The notes: a model not told the origin generated them from the letters alone. A stretch of DNA of 64,000 bases from Haloplanus aerogenes (GCF_003856835.1 NZ_CP034145.1:1984001-2048000); one strand, 5' to 3'; shown: positions 27,298 to 36,646, counted from the stretch's first letter. Numbers and translations are program-made.

Positions 27298-28770
27298 ATG
27301 CCGCGTGACGAATCACTTTCAATTCTTCTCGTCGACGATAGCGCCTTCTTCCTCTCTTTGCTCGCCGATAAACTCGAATCCCAATACAGGATGACGACGA
27401 TGACGGCGACGAACGCTGCCGAAGCGATGGTGGAACTGAGCGAGGGATCGGTCGACTGCATCGTCAGTGATTATCGGATGCCGGAGACCACCGGGTTAGA
27501 GCTATACGAGATGGTCGCTGACCAGTACGACGTTCCGTTCATCTTGCTCACTTCCGAAGGCGACGAGGAAATCGCGAGTCGCGCCATCAGCATGGGTATC
27601 GACGAATACCTCCAGAAGCAGTCAGTCAGGGAGGACGAACCGCTCAAGCTACTCGTCAATCGAATCCGCACCGTCGTCGAACAGCGGCGAGCACAGCGGA
27701 AGTACGAACGGTTGGTCGACAACTCCCCGGACGAAATCAGCCAGATCAGCGTCGACGGGAAGATACTCGCCGCCAACGAAACGATGGCGACGGCGTTCAA
27801 CGTCTCGCAGGCGGAACTAGTCGGTCAACCGTTGTCGGCGTTTCTCCCCGACGAAGTTGCCTCCAGACGACTCGAGGAGGGGAAACGGGCAATCGCCGCC
27901 GGGAGTGCAGTGACTTTTCAGGATAGCATCGGAGTGCGGCACTTCCACAACATCGCGGTGCCGCTCTCGACGACCGGTGACGTCGATTCGATGCAGCTCG
28001 TGACCCGCGAGATAACTCTTCAGAAGCGAAATGAACGGGAGTTAGAGCAGAAAAGCGAGAAGCTAGCCATGATCAACCGCATCGTCCGGCACGACATAAA
28101 CAACGACGTTCAGCTACTGACGGGGTGGGCTGACCGCCTCAAAGACCACGTCGACGAAGCGGGTATGGACACGGTGGAGCGCATCGAAGACACGGGTAAC
28201 CACATCGCTGAACTCACAGCAATCGCCAGGGACTTCGTCGAATCGCTCGAGGACGACACCGACATCGCGCTCGAACGAACCGACCTCAGCCGCACTCTCG
28301 AAGCCGAAGCGAACAAAAAGCGAACGACGTACGAAGACGCGAAAATCGTCGTCGACGACCTGCCACGAGTGGAGGTTCGGGCAAACGAACTGTTGGCGTC
28401 CGTCTTCGGCAATCTACTGAGCAACGCAATCCGTCACAACGACTCCGAGCAACCCGAAGTCCGAATCCGGTCCAAAGAGACCGACACGAACGTCAGCGTT
28501 CGAGTAGCGGACAATGGCCCAGGTATCCGGGACGACCGCAAGGACTCGATATTCGGCAAAGGGAGCAAGGGGCCCGAGAGCCCCGGCACCGGCGTCGGAC
28601 TCCACCTAGTCGCCGCGCTAGTCGACAAGTTTGGCGGCGACGTGTGGATCGAAGACAACGAGCCACACGGAGCCGTCTTCGTCGTCGAACTTCCGAAACC
28701 ACCCGGCAACCGAGGTACCGTCGGGACATCAACAGCGGGCGAGGGGACCGACAGCGGGACGGCGCGCTGA
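27298..28770 (+). CDS. Hybrid sensor histidine kinase (REC-PAS-HisKA-HATPase)
   Basis: A 490-aa cytoplasmic kinase. The receiver domain has D13-D14 and phospho-acceptor D58 (SDYRMPE). A PAS domain covers residues about 136-240 (VDNSPDEISQISVDGKILAAN). The histidine is H265 in RIVRHDINNDV, followed by N-box LLSNAIRHND, G1 DNGPGI and G2 GTGVGLHLV. There are no membrane helices, so it senses internal signals or an unlinked transducer. A T-rich TATTA-like box (TTTTTTA, 27265-27271) lies 27 nt upstream. Unlike the hybrid at 7744, it is complete. Confidence 0.93.
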   Translation: MPRDESLSILLVDDSAFFLSLLADKLESQYRMTTMTATNAAEAMVELSEGSVDCIVSDYRMPETTGLELYEMVADQYDVPFILLTSEGDEEIASRAISMGIDEYLQKQSVREDEPLKLLVNRIRTVVEQRRAQRKYERLVDNSPDEISQISVDGKILAANETMATAFNVSQAELVGQPLSAFLPDEVASRRLEEGKRAIAAGSAVTFQDSIGVRHFHNIAVPLSTTGDVDSMQLVTREITLQKRNERELEQKSEKLAMINRIVRHDINNDVQLLTGWADRLKDHVDEAGMDTVERIEDTGNHIAELTAIARDFVESLEDDTDIALERTDLSRTLEAEANKKRTTYEDAKIVVDDLPRVEVRANELLASVFGNLLSNAIRHNDSEQPEVRIRSKETDTNVSVRVADNGPGIRDDRKDSIFGKGSKGPESPGTGVGLHLVAALVDKFGGDVWIEDNEPHGAVFVVELPKPPGNRGTVGTSTAGEGTDSGTAR

Positions 28771-28868
28771 CACCGTCGCGCGGAAACTCTTCGGCGAACG
28801 CGATACGCACCTTGGATCCAGCACGGCCCCCGAAACCGATCACGAGGATGCCGACGTGACCGGTACGC

Positions 28869-30692
28869 TCACTCCCCGTGTCGCGTCACACACGTCGACA
28901 GCCCCGTCAACTCCACCGGCTCGGAGTTGTCCGGCGAGTAGACCACCATCTGCCCTTTCTCCATGTACGGCACCTTGTCCTCCAGCGTCGGCGGGATGTT
29001 GACGCTGCTGATGGCGTCCTCGTCGCCGAGGTTGAGGACGAGTTTCGTGTTCACCTGTTTGAACACCGAATCCGCGATGTCCTGCGGATCCTGCGTGATG
29101 AGAAAGAGGCCGAGCCGCTCCTTCCGACCCTGTTTGGCCGCCTCGGTGAACTTCCCGATCACCTTCCGCGCCTGCACGCTCTCGGCGTCCGTGAGGAAGT
29201 TGTGGGCCTCGTCCATCCCCACGATCAGGGGCGTCTCCTTGATCCGGTCGTAGGTGGGGTCGTTCGACAACTTCTCGTCGACGAGCAGGCTGGCGACGGC
29301 GAGGACGAGCAGTTCCGTCGCCCGGGAGTCGTTGACGTGGTAGGTAGGCACCACGGTCAATCCGCCGGGCCGGACGAGTTCGTGAACGAGGTCCGTCACG
29401 GGACGGGCGTCCCGGTCGAAGACGCGGCGGAACGCGCTCCCGAGCGCCCGGCGGCGCACGGCGTCGAACGTCGCCTCGTGAACCCGCCCCGATTCGTCGA
29501 GTTCCTCGCGGAGCGCCGGGTCGTCGAGGTAGGTGGTGAACTCCTCGTACGTCCCCCCGTCGCCGTAGTCGTCGAAGAACCGCCCGAGCAGGTAGTCGAG
29601 CGCCTGATACTGGTTGTCGTTGAGGCGCGCACCCGCGACCAGCCACGGGCGATGGCGGACCATGCTGAAGGGGACGGTGAACGGCACCTGTTCGGCGCGG
29701 TGGTGGCCGCCGCCGTAGGACGCGCCCTCGACTGCCGGTACCAGCGCGACGGTATCGTCGTGGCCCCCGTGAGCGATCCCTTCGCGGTCGAGTCGGCGGG
29801 CGAACGCGTCGTCCATGTCGGGGTTGTCGTCGTGCATCTGGGCGTACTCGTCCTGCGGGTCGAACTGGACGACGGCCGTCGCCACCTCGCGTCCGTCGTC
29901 CATCGGGTAGGTCGTGTCGAGGTACTGCCGGAGGACGTTCTTCGAGGCGTGGGTCTTCCCCGACCCCGTGCCACCGGCGACGAGCGTGTGGCGGTACACG
30001 AGGGGGTCGCCGTCCGCGTAGTCGTCTTTCAGTCGGTAGTCGATGGTGGGCGGCGACGCCGCCGTCCGCACCGTCTCGCCGCCCACGGAGAGGTGGCCGA
30101 GGAAGACGCCTTCTCCCGGGATAGCGAGCCCCGTCTTGATCTGTTCGGCGTCCGTCGCCTCCCCGACCACCGCGCCGGGTTTGGGGACGCGGTCGACCAT
30201 CCGGCGTTTCAGCTCCCCGCCGTCGTCGAACAGGACCGCCACGGGCTCCAGCGACGCGACGAACTTGTAATCACGCTCGGTGAAGTCGTCGCGGCGCATC
30301 GCCCGCCGAGCGTGAATCTCGGTCGCGTCGTCGGCCTCGAACTCCTGGGCGTACTCCAGTGCCGTGATCCGGCAGAACAGCATCTCGTCGTCGGGGTAGG
30401 GGACGAGGAGGTACTTCCCCAGCCTGACGGACTCGCGGTTGTCGCTGGTCACGAACGCCTTCAGCGTCGTGTCGTCGCCGTCCTCGGCCACGCGGAGCCC
30501 CTGCGAGACGGAGATGGAACCGAGGCCGCGATCCGAGCCAGCGGGCGACACGTCGTAGGACTCGAAGTCGTCGGTGGTGTCCGATTCGGGGTCGCCCGGA
30601 TCGGCATCGGCGTCGGCGTCGGCAGCGGCGGACGACGCGTCGTCGTCACCGTCGTCCGCGGCGAAGTCGGTGAAGTCACCGAGGTCAGACAT
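28869..30692 (-). CDS. herA: HerA-like DNA-translocating ATPase
   Basis: A 607-aa hexameric-type ATPase. Residues 1-50 are an acidic disordered tail. The HAS-barrel follows (residues about 55-200). Walker A is AGGTGSGKT (239-247) and Walker B is VGMDEAHNF (491-499, D494-E495). LFLITQDPQDI is the sensor region. HerA drives 5' end resection together with NurA, encoded 1.5 kb further on (32167-33393). The ATG at 30692 is the first that starts the conserved protein; an open frame continues upstream without supporting similarity. Confidence 0.88.
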   Translation of the reverse strand: MSDLGDFTDFAADDGDDDASSAAADADADADPGDPESDTTDDFESYDVSPAGSDRGLGSISVSQGLRVAEDGDDTTLKAFVTSDNRESVRLGKYLLVPYPDDEMLFCRITALEYAQEFEADDATEIHARRAMRRDDFTERDYKFVASLEPVAVLFDDGGELKRRMVDRVPKPGAVVGEATDAEQIKTGLAIPGEGVFLGHLSVGGETVRTAASPPTIDYRLKDDYADGDPLVYRHTLVAGGTGSGKTHASKNVLRQYLDTTYPMDDGREVATAVVQFDPQDEYAQMHDDNPDMDDAFARRLDREGIAHGGHDDTVALVPAVEGASYGGGHHRAEQVPFTVPFSMVRHRPWLVAGARLNDNQYQALDYLLGRFFDDYGDGGTYEEFTTYLDDPALREELDESGRVHEATFDAVRRRALGSAFRRVFDRDARPVTDLVHELVRPGGLTVVPTYHVNDSRATELLVLAVASLLVDEKLSNDPTYDRIKETPLIVGMDEAHNFLTDAESVQARKVIGKFTEAAKQGRKERLGLFLITQDPQDIADSVFKQVNTKLVLNLGDEDAISSVNIPPTLEDKVPYMEKGQMVVYSPDNSEPVELTGLSTCVTRHGE

Positions 30693-30809
30693 GTTCCATA
30701 CCACGGAGATGGGTGTGAAACCCCTTTCGGCGCGCGACGCCCGACCCTTTATCACCCTGCCGCCCCCGCACCGAGCCATGCCACGCACGACCCACCGGAG
30801 GCGATCCGC

Positions 30810-31769
30810 GTGACCGACCGCGCCCCCAACCTCCACCCCGAAGCCGAGGAGATACTGGCCCAGGTCGACCTCCCACCCACCCACGCGCTGTCCGTCGACG
30901 GCGCGCGGGAGGCACTCCGAGACCTCCTCGTGAGCGACGAGACCCCGGACGACGATCTGACCGTACGCGACCTGTCGATTCCGGGCCCCGACGGCCCGGA
31001 GACGACGCTCGACGTGCGAGCGTACACGCCGGGCGAGGTGCCCGAAGGAGACAACGACGCCCGCCCCGTCTTCGTCTACTTCCACGGCGGCGGGTGGGTG
31101 CGCGGTGACCTCGACACCCACGATGGTTTCTGTCGACTGCTCGCGCAAGCCGCCGACTGCGTCGTCCTCTCGGTCGACTATCGGCGCGCGCCCGAACATC
31201 CCTTCCCGACGCCCGTCTACGACGCCTACGCGGCGACCGCGTGGGCAGCGGAGTACGCCGACATCGTCGGCGGCGACCCGGACCGGATCGCGGTCGGCGG
31301 CGACAGCGCCGGCGGCAACCTCGCCGCCGCGGTGACGCTTCTGGCCCGCGAACGCGACGGCCCGGCCATCGACCATCAGGTACTCATCTACCCGGTCACC
31401 GACCACGACTTCGGTACCGACTCCTACGCCGAGAACGCCGAGGGGTACCTGCTCTCGCGTGCGAGTATGCAGTGGTACTGGGATCGCTACCTCGCGGACG
31501 ACCTCGACGGCGCGAACCCCTACGCGTCGCCGCTCCGGGCGCCCGACCTATCCGACCTCCCGTCCGCGACGGTCGTCACCGCGGGCTACGACCCGCTCCG
31601 GGACGAGGGCGCGGCGTACGCCGACCGCCTGCGCGAGGCAGGCGTGTCGGTCACCCACGCCGAGTATCCGGGGATGGTCCACGTGTTCGTCTCGTTCCCG
31701 GATCTGAAGCGGGCGACGGACGCCCGCGAGACCATCGCGGCGGATCTGGACGCGGCGTTCGGCCGCTGA
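30810..31769 (+). CDS. HSL-family alpha/beta hydrolase (esterase)
   Basis: A 319-aa carboxylesterase of the hormone-sensitive-lipase group. The oxyanion motif HGGGW, the nucleophile elbow GDSAGG, the aspartate in AGYDPLRDEG and the histidine in GMVHVF complete the catalytic triad. It starts with GTG at 30810: no ATG is in frame, and a GGAGG Shine-Dalgarno lies about nine bases upstream. The TATA-like CCTTTATC is at about 30746-30753, so this mRNA has a short leader. It sits between HerA and NurA. Confidence 0.9.
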   Translation: MTDRAPNLHPEAEEILAQVDLPPTHALSVDGAREALRDLLVSDETPDDDLTVRDLSIPGPDGPETTLDVRAYTPGEVPEGDNDARPVFVYFHGGGWVRGDLDTHDGFCRLLAQAADCVVLSVDYRRAPEHPFPTPVYDAYAATAWAAEYADIVGGDPDRIAVGGDSAGGNLAAAVTLLARERDGPAIDHQVLIYPVTDHDFGTDSYAENAEGYLLSRASMQWYWDRYLADDLDGANPYASPLRAPDLSDLPSATVVTAGYDPLRDEGAAYADRLREAGVSVTHAEYPGMVHVFVSFPDLKRATDARETIAADLDAAFGR

Positions 31770-31831
31770 GCGTTCTCGGCGCTGATACTCGTCACGTGCG
31801 TCTTTTACGTTGCGCGCTCGTATCGCCGCCA

Positions 31832-32170
31832 ATGCTACTGATTCGCGGCAACGGCGGCGACACGACGCTCACCGGCACGGTCTACGAACGGGGTGAGCGT
31901 GCGCCGTCGTTCCAGGGGGCGCCCGACGAGGACGCCGCGTACGTGTGGGTCTGCGACGAGTTCTACGAGGTCGAGAGCGGCGGGTCGACGACCCGGATCG
32001 ACGGCGAGGAGATTCAGATCGCCTTCGAGTCGCCGATGCCCCGCGGATTCGACACCCGCGAACAGGCCATCGAGGCCGCCAAGGAGCACCTCCGGACCCA
32101 GTTCGCCCGCGTGGGCGTGCCGGAGGCGTCCGTCTCCATCGAAATCGAGAAAGCCGAGCCGATGGACTAG
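31832..32170 (+). CDS. Conserved haloarchaeal protein (DUF7113-like), 112 aa
   Basis: A 112-aa soluble protein. GTVYERGERAPSFQGAPDED and YVWVCDEFYEVESGG suggest a small beta-rich fold, and a helical end (EQAIEAAKEHLRTQFARVG) follows. It resembles a haloarchaea-only family of unknown function. The TATA-like TTTTACG (31803-31809) lies about 26 bases upstream. Its stop overlaps the NurA stop on the other strand by four bases. Confidence 0.72.
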   Translation: MLLIRGNGGDTTLTGTVYERGERAPSFQGAPDEDAAYVWVCDEFYEVESGGSTTRIDGEEIQIAFESPMPRGFDTREQAIEAAKEHLRTQFARVGVPEASVSIEIEKAEPMD

Positions 32171-33393
32171 AGTTCGTCCCAGCGCACGTCGTCGTACGTG
32201 CGGACGAACTCGGATTCGAGCCTTTCTTCGAACTTCCGCCGGAGCGCCGCCTTCTCGTCGACGCCGATCCGCGCCAGCGCGTCCGCTCGCTCGACGACCG
32301 TCGGCGGACCGCGGGAGATCGCCACGTCGCGCAGAATCTGTCGCGTCAGGCGGTCACGAGCGTCCGCGTCGCGTGTCAGGCCCGCTGGCGCCTCGACGCG
32401 GTAACAGAGGTCTTCGCGGGGGTCGTAGACGACGAAGAAGGTCACCTCGTAGTCGTCGGGGTCGCGCCGGCGGTCCACGCCGAGGGCATCGCCGTCGGCC
32501 GCGAGGGTGCGGTCCGATCCACCGCGGGAGTAGAACCAGTTGGTGAAGGTGAGGCGGCGGGTGTCCTCTTCCTGTGGCTCCAGCAACCGGGTGAAGAAGG
32601 CGGTGTCGTCGACCCACGGCGCGTCGATACCCTTCTCGCGGAGCGTCCGCGTGATCAGCTTCGCGGAAGGATTCTTCACGAACCCCGCGAGCGCCACGTC
32701 CCGATCCAGCAGGCGTTCGACGAGGCGGACGTAGTTCTCGACGATAGCGCGCGGTTTGGCCTCGGTGGTCAGCGCGCCGAGTTCGGCGTCGCGGTCCTGC
32801 CAATTGAGGAGTTCCTTCGGATACAGCGGTCCGTCGAGGAGGAGGCAGTCGGAGACGACATCGGCGTGTTCGAGCGCGTGGGAACTCTCCGCGAGATAGA
32901 GTGCGAGGGCGTGGACGACGCCCTCGGCGTAGCGGTTGACCCGGGGCGCGTGGAGGATCTTCCGACGGAAGTAGCCCTCGTCGCGGCGAATCCAGTCGGT
33001 GCCGAGCGCGAGCGTCGGATCGTTGGCGTGGACGGTCGTCACCAGACTGCGGGCGCGGTGGAGATCCAGATCGGAGGGATCGGCCGCCATCGCGGCGTGA
33101 GCCACGTCGAGCACCAGCCCATTTTTGAACGTCGTGGGGTTGATGGTTCCCGAATCGAGGCCGTGGACGGTGGGATACGGGGCGTCGACGAGAGCCACGT
33201 CGTCGACGGCGACGGCACGGAGGCGGCGCTCGCCGAGCGGTTCGAGCACCGTCCGTCCGTCGACTTGGAGGGGGTCGAGCCACTCCTCGAACGCCGTCCG
33301 CGCCAGATCGTCGTGATCGGTGTCGTCGACGCGGCGGCCGAGCAGTCCCGCGAGGTCGGCGATGTCCTCGACGTGGACCGGATCGAGTGTCAT
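32167..33393 (-). CDS. nurA: DNA repair nuclease NurA
   Basis: A 408-aa nuclease of the RNase-H-like NurA family. Candidate metal ligands are D80 in HGLDSGTI and D187 in CLLLDGPLYP, the two conserved motifs. NurA with HerA resects DNA double-strand breaks in archaea. The ATG at 33393 is chosen because similarity starts there (MTLDPVHVEDIADLAG). The gene is convergent with the small gene at 31832 and same-strand with herA. Confidence 0.85.
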   Translation of the reverse strand: MTLDPVHVEDIADLAGLLGRRVDDTDHDDLARTAFEEWLDPLQVDGRTVLEPLGERRLRAVAVDDVALVDAPYPTVHGLDSGTINPTTFKNGLVLDVAHAAMAADPSDLDLHRARSLVTTVHANDPTLALGTDWIRRDEGYFRRKILHAPRVNRYAEGVVHALALYLAESSHALEHADVVSDCLLLDGPLYPKELLNWQDRDAELGALTTEAKPRAIVENYVRLVERLLDRDVALAGFVKNPSAKLITRTLREKGIDAPWVDDTAFFTRLLEPQEEDTRRLTFTNWFYSRGGSDRTLAADGDALGVDRRRDPDDYEVTFFVVYDPREDLCYRVEAPAGLTRDADARDRLTRQILRDVAISRGPPTVVERADALARIGVDEKAALRRKFEERLESEFVRTYDDVRWDEL

Positions 33394-33497
33394 TGCCCCA
33401 TCCTCCGCCCGGAGGCACAAATATCGTAGCGGTCGAGAAGCCCACGAACTTTGCCGGAAGACGGCACGCTCATACCCGTCGGTCGGCTAGGGGATGC

Positions 33498-34151
33498 ATG
33501 GACACGGCCGCGGTGGCGTTCGACCTGGACGATACGCTCGCGGTCACGCGGGTCGACCGGGCGACCCTGTTAGAGCAAGCGCTCCGTGCAGTGGGCGCAC
33601 CTCAGCGCTCGCGGGAGGCGTACCTGCAGGCCCACGCCGAGAACCTGACCGCTCGGAGCCGGGAACCGGTGTTCGAGCGGCTGTTCGAAGGCGAGGCGGT
33701 CGACGCGACCGCCGTCGCACAGGCCTACCGCGACCGGGTGAACGCGGCACTCGAACCGGTGCCCGGGGTGGAAGAAATGCTGGCGACGCTCCGCGAGCGC
33801 TATCGGCTCGGCCTGCTGACGAACGGCCCGGTCGTCGCCCAGCGGTCGAAACTCGCGGCGCTGGGGTGGACCGACGCGTTCGACGCCGCCCTCGTGACCG
33901 GCGAACTCACCGCCGGCAAGCCCGAATCAGCGGCGTTCGAGTCGCTACTCGCCGAACTCGGCACCGACGCGTCCGAGACGGTGTTCGTCGGCAACGACGT
34001 GACCGCGGACGTGCAGGGCGCGGTCGCCGCCGGCATCGACGCGGTGCAGGTCTGTTATCCCGACGGTCCGCCGCGCGACCCGGACGCGTTCGCTCACGTC
34101 GAGCGCGACGAACTGGCGACACGCCTGCCGGCGATCCTCGACGCGCGCTAG
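33498..34151 (+). CDS. HAD-superfamily hydrolase
   Basis: A 217-aa phosphatase-like protein. Motif I is FDLDDTLA (residues 9-16) with both catalytic aspartates, motif II is LLTNG, motif III the lysine in TGELTAGKP, and motif IV VFVGNDVTADVQGA. The helical cap lies at residues about 18-80. Substrate unknown. Phosphoglycolate or nucleotide phosphatase activity would be usual. Confidence 0.9.
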   Translation: MDTAAVAFDLDDTLAVTRVDRATLLEQALRAVGAPQRSREAYLQAHAENLTARSREPVFERLFEGEAVDATAVAQAYRDRVNAALEPVPGVEEMLATLRERYRLGLLTNGPVVAQRSKLAALGWTDAFDAALVTGELTAGKPESAAFESLLAELGTDASETVFVGNDVTADVQGAVAAGIDAVQVCYPDGPPRDPDAFAHVERDELATRLPAILDAR

Positions 34152-34531
34152 CGCGTCTCGGCGCTCGCGTCGACGACCCGTTCCACGACGCGCAGCGCAC
34201 GCTTCACCTCGGCACCGTTCTCGACGAAGACGATCGTCCGCGGCGGATTCGCTTTCGGCCGGACCCGGAGGCCGACCTCGGGGGCGGCATCGAGGGCCGT
34301 CTCCTGTCCGGCTTCGAACTCGATCCGGGCGCGGTCGGGGTGGACGAACACGGTCGCGAGCGCCGTGTCGTCGAGGCGGACGCGGTAGGCACGCGCGCCG
34401 TCGGTCGTCGGCGCCACGTCCGGATCGGCGTCCGTGACGGTCACGCCCGCGAGCGCGCCCTCGTGGCCGACGAGTTCCGAAGCGAGTAGCTGGGCGATGC
34501 GCACGCCGTCGTCGAGTTCGCGGGGGACCAT
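34148..34531 (-). CDS. Conserved haloarchaeal protein (DUF7112-like), 127 aa
   Basis: A 127-aa acidic protein with a YRVRLDDTALATVFVHPDRARIEF strand pair and a basic RPKANPPRTIVFVENGAEVKRA region. No known catalytic motif. It follows the DUF2240 gene by three bases on the same strand, so they share a transcript. The family name is from memory of similar haloarchaeal proteins and is not certain. Confidence 0.65.
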   Translation of the reverse strand: MVPRELDDGVRIAQLLASELVGHEGALAGVTVTDADPDVAPTTDGARAYRVRLDDTALATVFVHPDRARIEFEAGQETALDAAPEVGLRVRPKANPPRTIVFVENGAEVKRALRVVERVVDASAETR

Positions 34532-34534
34532 CGC

Positions 34535-35029
34535 TTATCCCTCCCGTAATTCGGCCAGCGCGCGGTCGACGGCATCGTCGACGGCTTCGCCGTCTGCCCG
34601 AGGGAACTCCGTTCCCTCGCTGTCGACGCCCACACCACGGCGGCGGGCGTAGAGGACGGCAGCGGCTTCGATGGTGATCCCTAGCTCCTGCTGGCGTTCG
34701 TTGATGGCAGCGACGGCCTCCTGTTTCTCCACGCCGGCGTCAGTCAACGCCGAGAGGATGCGCTCGAACGTGGACTGCTCGCGGAGGACGGACTCGTCGG
34801 GGACGAAGCCGTCGGGGACGGCGACGGTGGCGGGGTCGAACTCGGCGACGAGGTCGTCGTCCTCGCGGGAGAGCAGGCCCCGGCCGGCGGCCACGTCGAC
34901 GAGGCGTTTGGCCTGATCGGGCGTGAACCAGTCACGGTCGAGCGAGAGGGCGACGACGAACTCCCCCTCGCCGAGTCGGGAGCGGCCCCGTTCGCGGAAG
35001 GGCGCCGCCACGGCCACCTCGAGACTCAT
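34535..35029 (-). CDS. DUF2240-family protein carrying an in-frame hairpin insertion
   Basis: A 164-aa protein. The start MSLEVAVAAPFRERGRSRLG and FVVALSLDRDWFTPDQAKRLVDVAAGRGLL fit the archaeal DUF2240 family, with a winged-helix-like part and a helix bundle. Near the C-terminus the stretch SEGTEFPRADGEA is encoded by a double-hairpin element that also occurs in the unrelated DUF849 gene. It replaces or extends a normally shorter tail. The ATG at 35029 is used because similarity begins there. Confidence 0.8.
   Translation of the reverse strand: MSLEVAVAAPFRERGRSRLGEGEFVVALSLDRDWFTPDQAKRLVDVAAGRGLLSREDDDLVAEFDPATVAVPDGFVPDESVLREQSTFERILSALTDAGVEKQEAVAAINERQQELGITIEAAAVLYARRRGVGVDSEGTEFPRADGEAVDDAVDRALAELREG
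34575..34626 (-). repeat. Double-hairpin coding element, copy 1
   Basis: Read on the minus strand: TCGACAGC, hairpin GAGGGAAC-GGA-GTTCCCTC (34600-34618), linker GGGCAG, hairpin GACGGC-GAA-GCCGTC (34580-34594), then GACGA. It lies wholly inside the DUF2240 gene and is read as DSEGTEFPRADGEAVDD. The flanks, linker and stem start are identical to those of the element at 55441-55495; the stem cores differ but stay self-complementary. Confidence 0.8.
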
Positions 35030-35165
35030 GGGACAGAGAGCGGCGATGCGGCCACAAAAAGTGTCCGGGTCCGGAACGGGTCGGCGGGTGGGCTTCGAAC
35101 TGCGCCCACGACCCGATGCCGGGGGCACAGAACGCCGCACTCGTTCGAATGCCGCGGCTCGTGGC

Positions 35166-36188
35166 TCAACAATTCTTATTCAGGGCCTCTCCGGCGGCTC
35201 GAATGTGTTCGTTCGCCTTGCTCGGGTCCGTATCCGCGAAGACACACGCTCTCCCCATTTCGTCTGCCGCCGTGGCGTACTTATCACTCTGACACTGCCG
35301 CCGGAGGACGAGATCCAGTAGTTCCGTCGGCGCGTCCGACTCGCCCTCGGCGTAGATATCCGCTGCCCGAAGAAAGTCCGACTCCGCGTTACTGAACGAA
35401 GACGCTGCGATTGAATAATGTTGGTCGTTGAACTGGTCGAGACCATTACTGTACTCCATCAGTCCCTGCTCGAGCCTGATATCCCCCTCGTAGACGGTTG
35501 TGAGGCCGGTGAAGAGTTCGTCGAGACGCTGCAGTGAGGTTTCTGCATCCGTGAGCGCGACGGAATTCGGCTCCCGTACGTTCGCCCGCAGGTCCTGGAA
35601 CAGCGTCCGCGCATCAGCCAAGCGCGTGCGTGCTGTATCGAGTGACGACTGTGCCTGCTCTAATCGGTCGATAGCCGTCTCGTACTGCTCGTTGTCTTCT
35701 TGAATCACGGCGCGGTAGCGGTGATCCAGACTCTCGACATAGGCGTCCATCGTGGCCACCAGTCCAGTGAGAAACTCTGCATACGACCGAAGCGCGGAGA
35801 GTGTCGGTTGTTGCTCTGCCGTCGCCAGCCCTTCGGCAGCCTGTAGTTCTTCCCGAGCGTTTCGTATTGCAGCCTCCGTCGGGGCGGGATCGAAACGAGG
35901 CGGATTAGAGAACGTATACTCGATTTGTGACGATTCGGTCCGGAACTCGCGAACGGCTGTTTTCAAGTCCCCGCGTGCCGACTCTATGTGGGACGCGGCC
36001 TGCTCAGGACGGTACGGTGTCGACGTCGGCGTATCCGTCGCTGTCCGAGTGGCCGTCGCCGTCGATGTTGGCGTGGCTGTTCCGGTCGCAGTCGACGTCT
36101 CTGTCGGTGCTGCAGTCTGATTTTCCTCGTTTCCCGCACATCCTGCTCCGACAGTCGTCAGTGCCGCGAGGAAGGCACGCCGGTTCAT
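35166..36188 (-). CDS. Tat lipoprotein with helical repeats
   Basis: A 340-aa exported lipoprotein. MNRRAFLAALTTVGAGC holds a twin-arginine signal and a lipobox cysteine. A Thr/Pro-rich linker of about 40 residues follows (probably glycosylated), then a helical domain with repeated DTARTRLADARTLFQDL-type segments, ending in two cysteine-bearing helices. I do not recognise the helical domain; the pattern resembles tetratricopeptide-like or periplasmic adaptor helices. ATG 36188 or 36194 both fit; a TATA-like CAGTTTTTGCC lies about 28 bases upstream. Confidence 0.7.
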   Translation of the reverse strand: MNRRAFLAALTTVGAGCAGNEENQTAAPTETSTATGTATPTSTATATRTATDTPTSTPYRPEQAASHIESARGDLKTAVREFRTESSQIEYTFSNPPRFDPAPTEAAIRNAREELQAAEGLATAEQQPTLSALRSYAEFLTGLVATMDAYVESLDHRYRAVIQEDNEQYETAIDRLEQAQSSLDTARTRLADARTLFQDLRANVREPNSVALTDAETSLQRLDELFTGLTTVYEGDIRLEQGLMEYSNGLDQFNDQHYSIAASSFSNAESDFLRAADIYAEGESDAPTELLDLVLRRQCQSDKYATAADEMGRACVFADTDPSKANEHIRAAGEALNKNC

Positions 36189-36194
36189 GCCCAT

Positions 36195-36646
36195 CTCTCG
36201 GGTTTCAATCGGCAAAAACTGTATGGCTGTCGATCATTTCGACCGGCGCTGAGGGGCTCGATTTGCGCTGTTTTCGTAAGGAATGATATATTTTACACCC
36301 CGACCCGACCTCGTACAGGCGTTTTTTACCGCTGACGATATTTTAGGGGACCGACAGGAAATTCGATTCTGCGTCGCTCCGGGTGTTTGCGAATGCATCC
36401 ACATAATTCGCGTCGTCGTGTCCACCCCCCTGCTTCGAATCCTGCCGGGATCGCTCTGAGCAGAACCGGCGATATCCGCGGTCACCCCTGACGAGACCAC
36501 CGACCACAGGATCGTGCGGCGGATCACTGTGCTGCGCGACTGGCCTCGTCGCGGACCAACTCGACGGCGTCGGCAACCTCGGACAATTCTATCAGTACAT
36601 CTGAATGAACGTTTAATATCGGCGTCTGATACCTGACCGCTATTGG
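36195..36646. other. A+T-rich intergenic region with repeat remnant
   Basis: The region holds the promoter of the lipoprotein (minus strand, about 36211-36221), the TATA-like GTTTAATATC for the next gene (36610-36619), and one partial copy of the TTCGAA repeat (36409-36452). A minus-strand stretch at about 36535-36600 reads LSEVADAVELVRDEASRAAQ and then stop, without a start codon. It may be a gene remnant. Confidence 0.45.
36409..36452 (-). repeat. TTCGAA-flanked repeat, copy A (partial)
   Basis: CGTCGTGTCCACC followed by CTGCTTCGAAT matches copy B (39863-39925) nearly base for base over about 30 bases. The second arm (GGATTCGAACC) seen in copies B and C is lost here. No tRNA is adjacent. 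Confidence 0.6.

Noticed and set aside
28878-30809. Extension of the esterase frame across herA
   Set aside because: The frame is open but opposite to HerA, has no start near a promoter and no similarity; the GTG at 30810 with GGAGG is sufficient.
36535-36600. Short minus-strand peptide LSEVADAVELVRDEASRAAQ
   Set aside because: There is no start codon in frame and only about 30 codons; at most a relic of a lost gene, so not listed as CDS.
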